Program-made: the position numbers and the translations under genes
Assembly: GCF_964020175.1 (NCBI RefSeq)
Contig: NZ_OZ026541.1
Location: forward strand, 682,001-746,000
Source of the DNA: Candidatus Mesenet endosymbiont of Phosphuga atrata
GTDB taxonomy: Bacteria > Pseudomonadota > Alphaproteobacteria > Rickettsiales > Anaplasmataceae
Direction: 5' to 3'
DNA: 64,000 nt
Part shown: piece after piece, positions 18,568-27,718 of the stretch
Position numbering within the stretch: position 1 is the first letter of the stretch
Layout of the letters: every line of letters begins with the position of its first letter
The notes under the pieces: model-generated
Told to the model about the DNA's origin: nothing
The model's database searches: none
What the model saw: only the letters and a program-made list of their open reading frames with translations

Positions 18568-20856
18568 ATGACTTGGGATATTAGTGCGCCCGGAGATTTA
18601 ATTACTATTGATTCAGTAAATAACACTTGGTATCAAAGGTTATATTTACAAGCTGAAAAATTTTATCGTTATGGCATACAAGCTAATGTAACTGTAAAGT
18701 TACAAGATAACAGCGATAACTCTGCTCCTTTATTCAATTATTATTGCTCTTCTGAAAGTAATTTTCCTTCACTTGGCTCAGATAGCCTTTTGAATTTGGA
18801 AGATGCTCTAAAAGATGAATCTCAAAAGATAGGTAGCACTACTATAGATGAGGAGTCAGATCAGGAGAGCTTTGTATTTTTAGATTACGAGGAAAAAGAC
18901 ATTGTCGAGCTTTATGAAGCTGCTGTAAACTTACCCTATTGGCAGATGAAAATAGCACTTATTAACATGATGGATATAAATGCAAAGATTTCTGCTGAAG
19001 AGGCAAAATTAATGCTCATAGCCAGCAAATCTGATTATCCAGCAATAAAAAGTAAAGTTAGTGCCTTACTTGATAAAGAACACTTTCGTTCTCTGATATT
19101 AATGATGCTCTTTTCTAGTAAGGAAAGTGCTGAAATAATTCTAACAGAGCTTGTAGACAAACCTGAACTAGAAAAACTCATGGAACCTGTAGAAAATGAA
19201 AACATAACTTTTTTAAAAGCCATATCTTGTTCTAAAATTGAGAATGAAGAAGTAGTACTAAAATTAGTTAGTAATATAAACATAAAGTACACGTTAAGGT
19301 TGATTGAATCAGCAGCTGAGCTTGGGAATTTAGCCCTTGTTAAATGTGTGTTAAATCTAGTTAAGGAGGAGAAACTTCAAAGAAGAGCAGTTGATATAGC
19401 TTTACTTGCTGCAGTAGATTCAGAACAAGATCAAGTGGTGAAGTTTCTTTACGAAAATTACAAAAGTTTTTTTATAAACGCAATAAAAAATAATAACAAA
19501 ATTAAAGAAAGTGCTAAGAAACAATCTTCAAAGGGAAGAATATCAGCAGAAGAGATATATAAGATATTATTCTCATTTGATGAGGATATAGTTTTAAGCA
19601 GCATAAGAAATTTGTATAGAAGTAACTACCATTTCAGTAATTATATAGGACTAGATGATATAAGGAATTTATATAGAAATGAACCAAAATTTTCTGATTA
19701 TGAAGGATTGGATGGTATACAAAATTTATTTAAAGAAGATAGTGATGTAGATATACAAAATAGAGACAATATGCAAGTAAAATTTTTCCCTACAAAAGGT
19801 GATGGTAATTGTTTTTTTCATGCTGCATTTGGTGATAAGACTTCTAATGTATACGAAGCAAAAGAAGCAGCAGCAATGAGAGAGGAATGGCACAAATTTT
19901 TAAGCCAATTTCAATCTTTAGATGATCCAAAGATGCCAAAATCTCTTAAAGATCAATTAGAAAAGGTTTTTAATTTTTTCTTAAATAATCCAAAAGATTT
20001 AACAAATAGATCAGAGGCAATTAAGAACTTAGCTAACAAAACAAACAAAGCTATTAGTAAAGCCAATAAAAAAGTTATAAAACTAAAAGATAGAATTATT
20101 AAAAAATTTTTTAAAGATCAGCACTTTCGAAATCAAATATATAAGATAATAAAAACAGCTATTAAAAACCGTAATATTAGATCTCCAGGTAATATAAAAA
20201 ATATACCTAGCATTCAAGACTTATTGAATAATGAGAATCAATTGCGTAATGACATTCAAGAAGATTTTCATTCTTGTGTGCTTGAATTAGAACCCGATCT
20301 TGATGAGAAAGCGCATAACTTTAATGCTATCAAAAACTCATTTTTCAATGATGCTACACTTTATAAAGCTTATTTAAATGCAATAGGGACTAGAGGTTAT
20401 TTTGTTTTTTTCGAAGAAATTCCTATTTTAGCATCTTTAGCTAATACTAAGATTATAGTTTATGATAATAATAAAAGAAATTCTCAAATATTTGAGCCGA
20501 AAGAAGAATTATTAGGGGGATATAAATCAAATAAAGAACTTTGGGGGATAAAAAAGGAGGTTACAATATACCATGAGGGATCACATTACTCACGCGCTAA
20601 TACAGAATTCTCTTTATTTAACCCTCAGCCTATTGAAAATAGAAAATCAAAGATTGTTTTTTCATCTATAGCTGGAGGTGTTGTAGGAGGAATATTGTCA
20701 TATTTAGTAGCAACAAGCCTTTTACTTAACTTATGGTGGATGGCTGTAGGGATCGCATTAGGATCAGTAGTGGGATTTGCAATATCTTACTATTTAACAG
20801 AACCTCAAATTGAAAATACTTTTATTAAAATGCAGCCAGAATGTGTAACTACATAG
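18568..20856 (+). CDS. OTU-family cysteine protease (putative deubiquitinase) with C-terminal membrane hairpin
   Basis: This is a 762-residue protein. The OTU signature GDGNCFFHAAF puts the catalytic cysteine at residue 415, and HEGSHYS puts the likely catalytic histidine at residue 673. The spacing is larger than in compact OTU domains because of a lysine-rich helical insertion (about 460-600). OTU enzymes cleave ubiquitin chains, so a target in the eukaryotic host is likely. Residues 90-330 are helical and repetitive, possibly degenerate ankyrin repeats. Three short units (IRNLYRSNYHFSNYIGLDD and two variants) lie at about 350-395. Two membrane helices at about 690-740 end the protein. A promoter and GGGGGA leader precede it. 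A role in secretion or host manipulation is inference. Confidence 0.85.
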   Translation: MTWDISAPGDLITIDSVNNTWYQRLYLQAEKFYRYGIQANVTVKLQDNSDNSAPLFNYYCSSESNFPSLGSDSLLNLEDALKDESQKIGSTTIDEESDQESFVFLDYEEKDIVELYEAAVNLPYWQMKIALINMMDINAKISAEEAKLMLIASKSDYPAIKSKVSALLDKEHFRSLILMMLFSSKESAEIILTELVDKPELEKLMEPVENENITFLKAISCSKIENEEVVLKLVSNINIKYTLRLIESAAELGNLALVKCVLNLVKEEKLQRRAVDIALLAAVDSEQDQVVKFLYENYKSFFINAIKNNNKIKESAKKQSSKGRISAEEIYKILFSFDEDIVLSSIRNLYRSNYHFSNYIGLDDIRNLYRNEPKFSDYEGLDGIQNLFKEDSDVDIQNRDNMQVKFFPTKGDGNCFFHAAFGDKTSNVYEAKEAAAMREEWHKFLSQFQSLDDPKMPKSLKDQLEKVFNFFLNNPKDLTNRSEAIKNLANKTNKAISKANKKVIKLKDRIIKKFFKDQHFRNQIYKIIKTAIKNRNIRSPGNIKNIPSIQDLLNNENQLRNDIQEDFHSCVLELEPDLDEKAHNFNAIKNSFFNDATLYKAYLNAIGTRGYFVFFEEIPILASLANTKIIVYDNNKRNSQIFEPKEELLGGYKSNKELWGIKKEVTIYHEGSHYSRANTEFSLFNPQPIENRKSKIVFSSIAGGVVGGILSYLVATSLLLNLWWMAVGIALGSVVGFAISYYLTEPQIENTFIKMQPECVTT

Positions 20857-20941
20857 CTTCTATAAAACTTTTGTATGTGATTTACTCCTCTAAGATTTGA
20901 ATACATAGAAATTTTTACAACATTTGTAAAAATAATTTTCC

Positions 20942-22228
20942 CTACTTTTTCTGAATAGAATCAGATTCTACTTTTGCTTCTTCTAAATTTGAATTATGCA
21001 CTTCCTTAAGAGAATTTTGTAATATTGTATATACTTTATCCATGTTGTACTCTTTAAAATCTTTAATTTCAGAATGTTCTGCAAAAGCTTCTCTTATCTC
21101 CTCAGCATATTTTTTAACAAATGTACTTACAATTTTATTATTTTGCCAATTTTCATTGCCGTAATAGTTCAAAATTACTTTTCTATCTTCCTTTTTTTGT
21201 TTTTCAAATAATCGAACAGCAATTGCAGTAATTTCTTTTGATACTGCAGTTGAATTTTGAGATTTTATGCTGTTAAGTTCTTCAGTAATTAAATCTTCTG
21301 CTGAATCTAGTACTGCATCGATATCACTCTTTATAAAAGCTTTATACGCAGGATTGCTTAATTCTTCTCTATAATTTTGTTTTACGCTTTCAATAAATTG
21401 ACCTATAGCCTCACTTCCTATTCCTTGTAAAATAGCCTCTTTATGTGCATCCTTATCGAATAGTTCTTTAGTAATTGAAGCTATCATTTTTGGTGCCATA
21501 GCTGAAATTACTTCTTTGGGATAATATCCAATTCTAACTAGTGGATGTATGCCATCTAATGTTTCAACAATTTTATTAAAAGTACCAGTAAAACAAGCAG
21601 CACGATTTTTACCATATGTTGTTTGGATTTCTATTAAATTTCTAACTAATGTATTTTTTCTATCCTTAACATTTTGATCATCTAAACAAGCCTGCCAAAC
21701 TAAATTTAGAACTTGTTTTAACGTTAAATCAGTATTACTGGACTTAACTGAATCCTGATTTATATATTTTAAACACTTAAGGATAATTTGTTTTTTATCT
21801 GGTGTAAACTCACTCGAATTATTTATGTAAGCCTCAATTTCTGAATTTACGTTGTTAGAGGGAGGACCATATTCTCTTATCAGATTTTCAACACTAGATT
21901 TAATATCTTCATTAACGCCAGAATCATGAGTGGTTTGTGGAACTAAATTAAACCGTTGCATTCTTGCCTGTATTGCTAGAACTATTTCGTGCCGTATATC
22001 TCTGATGAAAGTAAGATTTAGCAGAGCAAAACATGCTAAAAATGGTAACACTGGAATTATTAAAACAATAAGAGGTGTTAGTATTACAGTACTCAAAACC
22101 ACCCTAATGCTGCCTTTCAACATACCAAGTATTCTTGGTTCTCCTGCACGTGGCTGTAATAACCTCAGTAAAGGTTGCAGTAGCAGTACTAACAAAAATG
22201 AACAGAGTAATGCTGGTAGCAATAACAC
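20942..22228 (-). CDS. Hypothetical protein with N-terminal membrane segments; may be the 3' part of a split gene
   Basis: The 428-residue frame opens with a GTG at 22228 that overlaps the upstream TAG by one base (TAGTG). Residues 1-75 are strongly hydrophobic with two or three membrane helices. The rest is soluble and helical with an ACFTGTFNKIVETLDGIHPL segment near residue 210. I recognise no named family. It may be a translationally coupled second gene, or the rest of a single protein split from the 22228-23292 frame by a frameshift, since the upstream frame stops exactly where the hydrophobic part begins. The gene converges on the OTU gene. Confidence 0.55.
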   Translation of the reverse strand: MLLLPALLCSFLLVLLLQPLLRLLQPRAGEPRILGMLKGSIRVVLSTVILTPLIVLIIPVLPFLACFALLNLTFIRDIRHEIVLAIQARMQRFNLVPQTTHDSGVNEDIKSSVENLIREYGPPSNNVNSEIEAYINNSSEFTPDKKQIILKCLKYINQDSVKSSNTDLTLKQVLNLVWQACLDDQNVKDRKNTLVRNLIEIQTTYGKNRAACFTGTFNKIVETLDGIHPLVRIGYYPKEVISAMAPKMIASITKELFDKDAHKEAILQGIGSEAIGQFIESVKQNYREELSNPAYKAFIKSDIDAVLDSAEDLITEELNSIKSQNSTAVSKEITAIAVRLFEKQKKEDRKVILNYYGNENWQNNKIVSTFVKKYAEEIREAFAEHSEIKDFKEYNMDKVYTILQNSLKEVHNSNLEEAKVESDSIQKK

Positions 22229-23292
22229 TAATGATAGGAAGATTGTTGCTCTACTTTATATGCCTCTTTTACTTTATCTTTGATGATTTTCTCTAGATCC
22301 TTTTCACTTGGTTGGCTTGCAAAGAGCTTAAACTTATTTAAAAAATCTTTAATTTCATCTTCAGTAACAGGATCATCATTTGGTAATTCTAAATTTTCAC
22401 TGCCACTATTAACACCAAACTTGTTAGATAATTTTATAACTTTATTCTGTAACTCCTGCTTTAGTTCATTCCCTTGTTTCTTAAAAACTTTTCCTGCTTC
22501 TTCTAAAAAGACTCTTCTAAATTCCTTATCTTCCGAAGATAAACTTACATCATCATTCAAGAAATTATCGCTTAACTTTCCTTCTAATTTATCATCTATT
22601 TTTTCAATCACTTTTCCTTGAAGTGCTATATGATAGCTTTGAAAGGTATCCTTTTGCATATCTATTCCCTTTCCAGAAGAAATAGACTGAACTAGCTCTT
22701 TTGCTAACCTTCTACTGTCTGATGAATTTTTTAAAAGATTTACTATTTTTTCTTTTTTTTCTTTTTCATTACTATTACATTCAAGTTGATAATACTTGCT
22801 TTGCGAATCTGATATTCTGAAAAAGTCATTTTGATCTATATTCCCTTCTTTGATACTACTATCAGTGCTAACGAAAGGAGCATTAGTATAAATAATAAAC
22901 TCAGAGTCTTCAAACTTACTGCTAAATACTGGACCTTTTGTTTCTGAAAATTGTTGCTTAATTTTACGGTAAGAGATGAAGTACTTCTTTAAACTAAAAT
23001 CTCCTGACTCTGAGTCTGAAAGTAAGCTGTTTATATTAATACCCTTTTGATCAATTTTATGTTTAGCCTGGAGAAAAACTATCTTTGACTTTTCTGTTAT
23101 TCCTTCCCTGTATTCATACTTAAAGACTATATCATCAAATTTATCTGCCTTCTCCATATTAGATGCTAAATGAAAACCTCCTATCTGTTCATCTGTTACC
23201 CCTTTTAATAAGAGCAACATTGATAAGTTTATTTCACAGAGTTGACCTTCTATACCAGCTGCTCCTTTTGTTCTTTTATCAACTACAACCAG
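22228..23292 (-). pseudogene. Nuclease-like (PD-(D/E)XK-type) N-terminal module, probably 5'-truncated
   Basis: An ATG at 23220 would give 330 residues, but the same frame is open upstream to 23292 with protein-like sequence (KGAAGIEGQLCEINLS) and no ATG, GTG or TTG. This suggests that the true start has been lost, next to an IS200 relic. The segments FDDIVFKY, VFLQAKHK and GDFSLKKYFISYRKIK resemble a module in large arthropod and symbiont toxin-like proteins. The D and Q-x-K pattern would suit a PD-(D/E)XK nuclease fold. Family recognition is from memory. The frame ends EQQSSYH, with the stop overlapping the next ORF. Confidence 0.5.
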
Positions 23293-23349
23293 CTAAAGCA
23301 GGTGGTATGAGTAAACGCTTATAAAGCAGATTAAGAGTTTTAAAACTCA

Positions 23350-23722
23350 GAGATGTTAAAGCTATTATGCTTATTATGAACTTCTTGCTCTTCAATATAT
23401 TTCTGCACATCTGTAGAATTTACATTACCAACAGTGACAGCAAATAGATCCAATATCTTTTTTTTAATTGTTCGAATTCTTGGAATAGTTTGCTTGCCTT
23501 TGATATATTGTACTAACTTGGATAGTGGGCGGCATAGAAATTAGCATATGTAGATGATCAGGTGTAATATTACCACTTACAATATCTACGTAATTTGTAA
23601 CACATGTTTCTCTTCTCTGGTACGCACAGCTATTTCACCTGTAAGTATTCTATATCTGTATTTAGTACAAAATACTACATGATACTTTAAATCGCAATAA
23701 TTTTGTTCTATTTTTGGTATAG
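23350..23722 (-). mobile_element. IS200/IS605-family TnpA relic, copy 1
   Basis: Minus-strand fragments read YCDLKYHVVFCTKYRYRILT, then PDHLHMLISMPP (the HUH histidine pair of Y1 transposases), then LFQEFEQLKKKIL and VGNVNSTDVQKYIEEQE. They lie in different frames, so the transposase is dead. It sits right upstream of the truncated nuclease-like ORF and may have caused the truncation. Confidence 0.8.
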
Positions 23723-24482
23723 AAATTTCTTAAAATTTTAAGATAGATTCTCTATACCGTGCTTTCGATGGAATAAATTAATCTCTTTGATATTGTATCT
23801 TTAACATACAAATATCTTATATTGATAATTCCTAATTGGCAAAATTAATAAATTTACATGCGTACTTTTATATATTTTTTTTAAAGAAGCTTAATTTGTA
23901 TTTTTTTACCAAAGTCAGCGTTGACCAAAAATAGAATATTGACTGTTCTCTCCGATTCTCCAACAGGTGAGAACTTTTATCACTTTATACTACTGTTGAT
24001 ATATACTACTATAGTTTTTTTCACGATATTAAAGGAAGAAACAGAGAGAAAGTTTTGAGAGAGAGGAGTGGTCCACCATTACATACACTGCGAACTTTTC
24101 TCTATTCTAATTTTAGCATAATCTAAAACCTGCCACGGTAGCCTATTTTACTTGATATACATGTATACTTTGGTATTCAATTATACTTCAAATAATCCTA
24201 TGTTTTGTTTTCCATAATGTAGCATTTCTTACCTTTTTTCTCTAAAATATGGGTACTTCTATATGGTTTTGAGAGAATGAAGTAAGAGTAAATAAATAAA
24301 ATGTTGTTAATGCTAAAGAGGACAATATTTTCTCTGAATTTGTTTAGCTATATGTTGCTAAGAGTACAAAATGTTAGTGATTTTTAGAAATTAAATGATT
24401 TATCTTGTCAAATAATAATAAATTAATATATTAAATTAATCATATTAATAAAGATTTGAGCAGTTACAATAGGGGGAAGTAG
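23723..24482. other. Long intergenic region upstream of an ankyrin gene
   Basis: About 760 AT-rich bases contain no supported gene. A TTGTCA at 24405-24410 with an AT-rich -10-like TATATT or TATTAA 16-18 bases downstream could be the promoter of the ankyrin gene. ATAGGGGGAAGTAG lies directly before its ATG at 24483. A small dyad (CAGCGTTGACC region, about 23920) was noted without assignable function. No RNA gene was recognised. Confidence 0.45.
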
Positions 24483-25937
24483 ATGCAAGGTTCTGGTAAA
24501 AAAATATTACAGGCTATAGTGCTAAACTCACAGCAACCAGTAGAACAACAATCTAGTAGGAAAATAGTACGAAAACAGCAAGAAAGTAATACATCAAAAA
24601 GTAGGAAAAATAAGAAAAATATTGAAAATCATTCTCCTAACCACAATCATAAAACTGTTAGTACTAAAAAGAAAATAAGGAGTCCTCTTTATAAGAAGAA
24701 GCATAATCAAAAAACTTTTTCCAATTATGTAATGGATCTTGTTCTTCGATATTTAAAGGAAACATTAAATCCTGAATATGACAAGATATGGGTTATACTT
24801 GAAGGAATAGTGCTAGCTAAAAATGAAGAGCTTATAAAAACAGTACTGAACTTGATTAAGGAATTTGAGGAGAATAAGAAAATTAGTGTTGAACCAAATA
24901 CTAATTTAGCACTATTACATTTTGCCATTCGATTTAATTCTTTGGAATTGGTAAAAGCTCTTCTTAGCTATGGCTTTGATGTTAATGTCAAGGATAATCT
25001 TGGTCTTACACCATTGCATTACGCTGTTAATGATAGTAATTTACGTGCAGTTGAATTTCTTATTAGCAAAGGTGCAGATCTCAGTGCTCAAGATAAAAGC
25101 GGAAAAACACCTCTACAGTTAGCAAAAGAGTTAGAAATTAAACGTGATTACTCTCTTTACGAAAGAAAGGAGATAGTAGCTTTGCTTGCAAATGCACATA
25201 GTAACAAACAAGAAGCCATTTCTTTTAGTAAGTATGATAAACCGCAAGATTTGCAATTTAAATCTCAATATGCCATAGATCTTGTAACTTCCTATATGAA
25301 CAAACAAGCAGATATTATTGATAAATCGGGTAATACTATAATATCCTATAAACAAGAAGTAGGTAGTTTAATGGATGCTTACCTTGTTGAAGCAAAATTC
25401 TTGCAAAATGAAATGATTGGCAATGAGGCATGTAGTCAACTTATGGTAGGAAATATTAGTTCCACACCAATATCATCTTCTGAAATACAAGTATTTGATG
25501 TAAGTAGCCCTGCTATTGATGATGACATATTAGAAGGTAACAGCACTATACAGGATATAAATCAGGCAGGTATTGATAGCCAACAAGAGACTGGTACAAC
25601 TAACAATATCATTGCAAGTAATAAAACCAGCCCAATGAAAAAAGCCATGTATGCCACCATGATAGCTTCTCCATTTATAGCGGTAGGAATTTATGCAGCA
25701 GTAGCTTTATCGGCTGGTATAGTAGAATTTAATCCTATCATTGCTGCTGGTATTTTTGTTGGTGTAGCAACTCTTGCAGTTATGTGTTTTGTAATAGCGA
25801 AAGTTTGTGAAAAAGTTAGTAAAGAAAAAGATAATGATCCAAATATAAGTACATGTACTGCTTTTAAGAATGCCCTTACCCTTGAATGTTTTAGAAGCAG
25901 TGAGACAGCAATTCCTGATCCAGTATATGTAAATTAA
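24483..25937 (+). CDS. Ankyrin-repeat protein with basic N-terminus and C-terminal membrane hairpin
   Basis: This is a 484-residue protein. Residues 1-80 are highly basic and low in complexity (KIVRKQQ, SRKNKKN, TKKKIRSPLYKKKHNQ), reminiscent of nuclear localisation or nucleic-acid-binding segments. Ankyrin repeats lie at about residues 138-240 (LALLHFAIRFNSLELVKALL, GLTPLHYAVNDSNLRAVEFL, GKTPLQLAKEL). Two membrane helices lie near residues 382-440 and a short tail follows. A GGGGGA leader precedes the ATG. Ankyrin repeats mediate protein binding, so a host-interaction role is plausible but not shown. No lesions were seen. Confidence 0.8.
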   Translation: MQGSGKKILQAIVLNSQQPVEQQSSRKIVRKQQESNTSKSRKNKKNIENHSPNHNHKTVSTKKKIRSPLYKKKHNQKTFSNYVMDLVLRYLKETLNPEYDKIWVILEGIVLAKNEELIKTVLNLIKEFEENKKISVEPNTNLALLHFAIRFNSLELVKALLSYGFDVNVKDNLGLTPLHYAVNDSNLRAVEFLISKGADLSAQDKSGKTPLQLAKELEIKRDYSLYERKEIVALLANAHSNKQEAISFSKYDKPQDLQFKSQYAIDLVTSYMNKQADIIDKSGNTIISYKQEVGSLMDAYLVEAKFLQNEMIGNEACSQLMVGNISSTPISSSEIQVFDVSSPAIDDDILEGNSTIQDINQAGIDSQQETGTTNNIIASNKTSPMKKAMYATMIASPFIAVGIYAAVALSAGIVEFNPIIAAGIFVGVATLAVMCFVIAKVCEKVSKEKDNDPNISTCTAFKNALTLECFRSSETAIPDPVYVN

Positions 25938-26079
25938 TTAGCAGTATAGTTTAAGTTATTAAATTTACAAAAATTATCAATTCCTTTAAATTGCTGAAAA
26001 TGCTATTCTCTTCATTGCACTACCTTTTCTTGAATTTAGAGTTTACATCACACTTTTAGGTTTGCTCATAGATAAAACC

Positions 26080-26280
26080 TTAAATACTACTTTCAAGTAA
26101 TTGCTTATTTTGTTGATCAGTTTCAACATCGCTAAGTGCTGTATTTACCTTATATGAATAGCAAAGCCCTGCTACAAGAAAAGTCGATGCAGCTATAGCA
26201 AGTGTGATACATGCTGCTAAATAAGGTATTGTTAAACTTGCACCAACAGCACATACTCCAAACAATATAAAAGAAGCAGA
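26080..26280 (-). pseudogene. Fragment of a membrane-tail protein
   Basis: A short minus-strand frame reads FGVCAVGASLTIPYLAAC, then another hydrophobic helix and a polar end (DVETDQQNKQLLESS). This matches the layout of the C-terminal membrane hairpin and tail of nearby ankyrin-type proteins. It has no proper ATG start, a stop just upstream, and an IS256 end beside it at about 26291. It is best seen as the 3' remnant of a gene whose front was lost. Confidence 0.45.
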
Positions 26281-26290
26281 GGTAGAGAGC

Positions 26291-26809
26291 GTTCAACAAA
26301 CCATGTCAAACCGAATATAAATAATATAAAAAAGGAGGAATGAACGAAAAAACACCGAATAAAACCAGTGGAATAGTAGACTATAAAGAGTTAACATATT
26401 ATCGCCCATCCGAGAAACTAACTGGAAAAGGAGGAACTGCTAATCAAAAAGTTACTAGAGGCAAGTTTAGAAAGAAAATAAATGAGAATGAAATCGTAGA
26501 AAAGCTCAAAGACTGTATACACAGATACAGACTCATTTGAGCTTTCGAGATAGAGATGGAAGTTTTGAACCACAAAAAGAGGCAGACTAATTTACATCCT
26601 GAACTTGAAAATTAGCACAGCGGTATGAGTTACAAAATCGCATATTGAAGAAATTATAAGATATCAGCTGCAACAATATCCAGCATTACAGATAAATTGC
26701 TACCAATAAGTGGCGTATTTGCAAACCATTTATTCAATATGGATGGAATGTTTTTCAAGGTTAAAGTAAGCAAATTCGGCATAGATCAAAAAAAGAGGTA
26801 TTAGGCTTT
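26291..26809 (+). mobile_element. IS256-family (Mutator-like) transposase relic
   Basis: GTTCAACAAACCATGTCAAA at 26291 resembles an IS256 end and is echoed at about 35391. A frame starts MNEKTPNKTSGIVDYKEL at 26340. It includes LTGKGGTANQKVTRGKF, stops at 26540, and resumes in other frames as RDGSFEPQ, LHPELE, ISAATISSITDKLLP and DGMFFKVK. These are family landmarks, with D of DGMFFKVK being a catalytic aspartate. The relic ends in EVLGFY, where IS630 copy 2 begins. No intact transposase remains. Confidence 0.8.
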
Positions 26810-27570
26810 TATAGTACTTTCAAAAATAAGTGATAAAGGTATAATGAGCATTTTGGGGAATGAAGGAAATGGCGTACAGCGTGGATTTACGGGAGAAAGC
26901 GGTATCTATGGTTGAGAAAGGGAAGTCGAAAGCTGAGGTTGTGGAGCTGTTGGAATAGTAATACTATACAGATGGCTGAAAAAGAAAGCTGTTGGTTAAA
27001 ACCAGCAAAAAATGGTAATTTTATCCGAAAAATAGACCCCTAGAAGAATATGTAAAAAAGCATCCAGCTGGCAGAGATGAAATTGGTTTCGGAATAAGCG
27101 CAATTTGGTACAACAGCTAAAAATCACATTAAAAAAAATTTATCAAGAGATGAAAAAGATTTATCGAAAAAATTGCCGAAATAGACCAATCGTATATATA
27201 GATGAAAGATTATATAGAGAATATGGACAAGAGGAGAGAAAATACATGCACTGGCAAAAGACGAGAACATAATAGGATGGAAGAAGATTTGTTGCACCTC
27301 TGACCTTTACTGGAGGTTATGATAAAGAAGTATTTAATACATGGTTAGAACACTACCGGAGCTGCCTGTTAATACAACTGTAGTTATCGATAATGCAATA
27401 AAACCGCTAAAACAAGAGAATTAATTGAAAAGGCAATTTACTCTATCTTCCTCCATATTTACCAGATCTTAATCCAATTGAGCATTTTTTTTAAAGTCTA
27501 GAATTAGAAAACTGATGCACAAAACATAAATTTAGCTATCTATCGCGCTTTCCAATAGTCCTGATTTAAA
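26810..27570 (+). mobile_element. IS630-family element, degenerate copy 2
   Basis: It starts TATAGTACTTTC at 26810. The transposase N-terminus MAYSVDLREKAVSMVEKGKS at 26870 is the best preserved of the three copies, but breaks at KAEVVELLE followed by TAG. The same fragments as copy 1 follow (IVYIDE, FVAPLTFTGGYDKEVFNTW, LPPYLPDLNPIEHF). The 3' end differs from copies 1 and 3 and its exact limit is uncertain; a TTCACT/TAGTAAA-like end lies near 27570. The element sits inside the IS256 relic. Confidence 0.8.
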
Positions 27571-27718
27571 GTGAATTTACTAAAATATCTGTATTTAGTA
27601 CAAAATACTACTTCAAATCAAACGTACTGTGAGAGCTGTGTTTGTAATCTATAAAATTACTAAAAACACTAAAATGCTAAACCTTAAGGAGAGCACCTAA
27701 CTACATAAAGAGGGAGTT
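27571..27718. other. Short IS200-like scrap and spacer before prfA
   Basis: TATCTGTATTTAGTACAAAA at about 27581-27600 is nearly identical to part of IS200 copy 1 (about 23656-23690, opposite sense of TKYRYRI). The remaining bases carry no feature I can support, and lie downstream of prfA. Confidence 0.5.

Noticed and set aside
18568-20856. OTU gene as a cytoplasmic-incompatibility cifB gene
   Set aside because: There is no cifA-like partner upstream, no Ulp1-type domain and no paired nuclease domains in the same protein.
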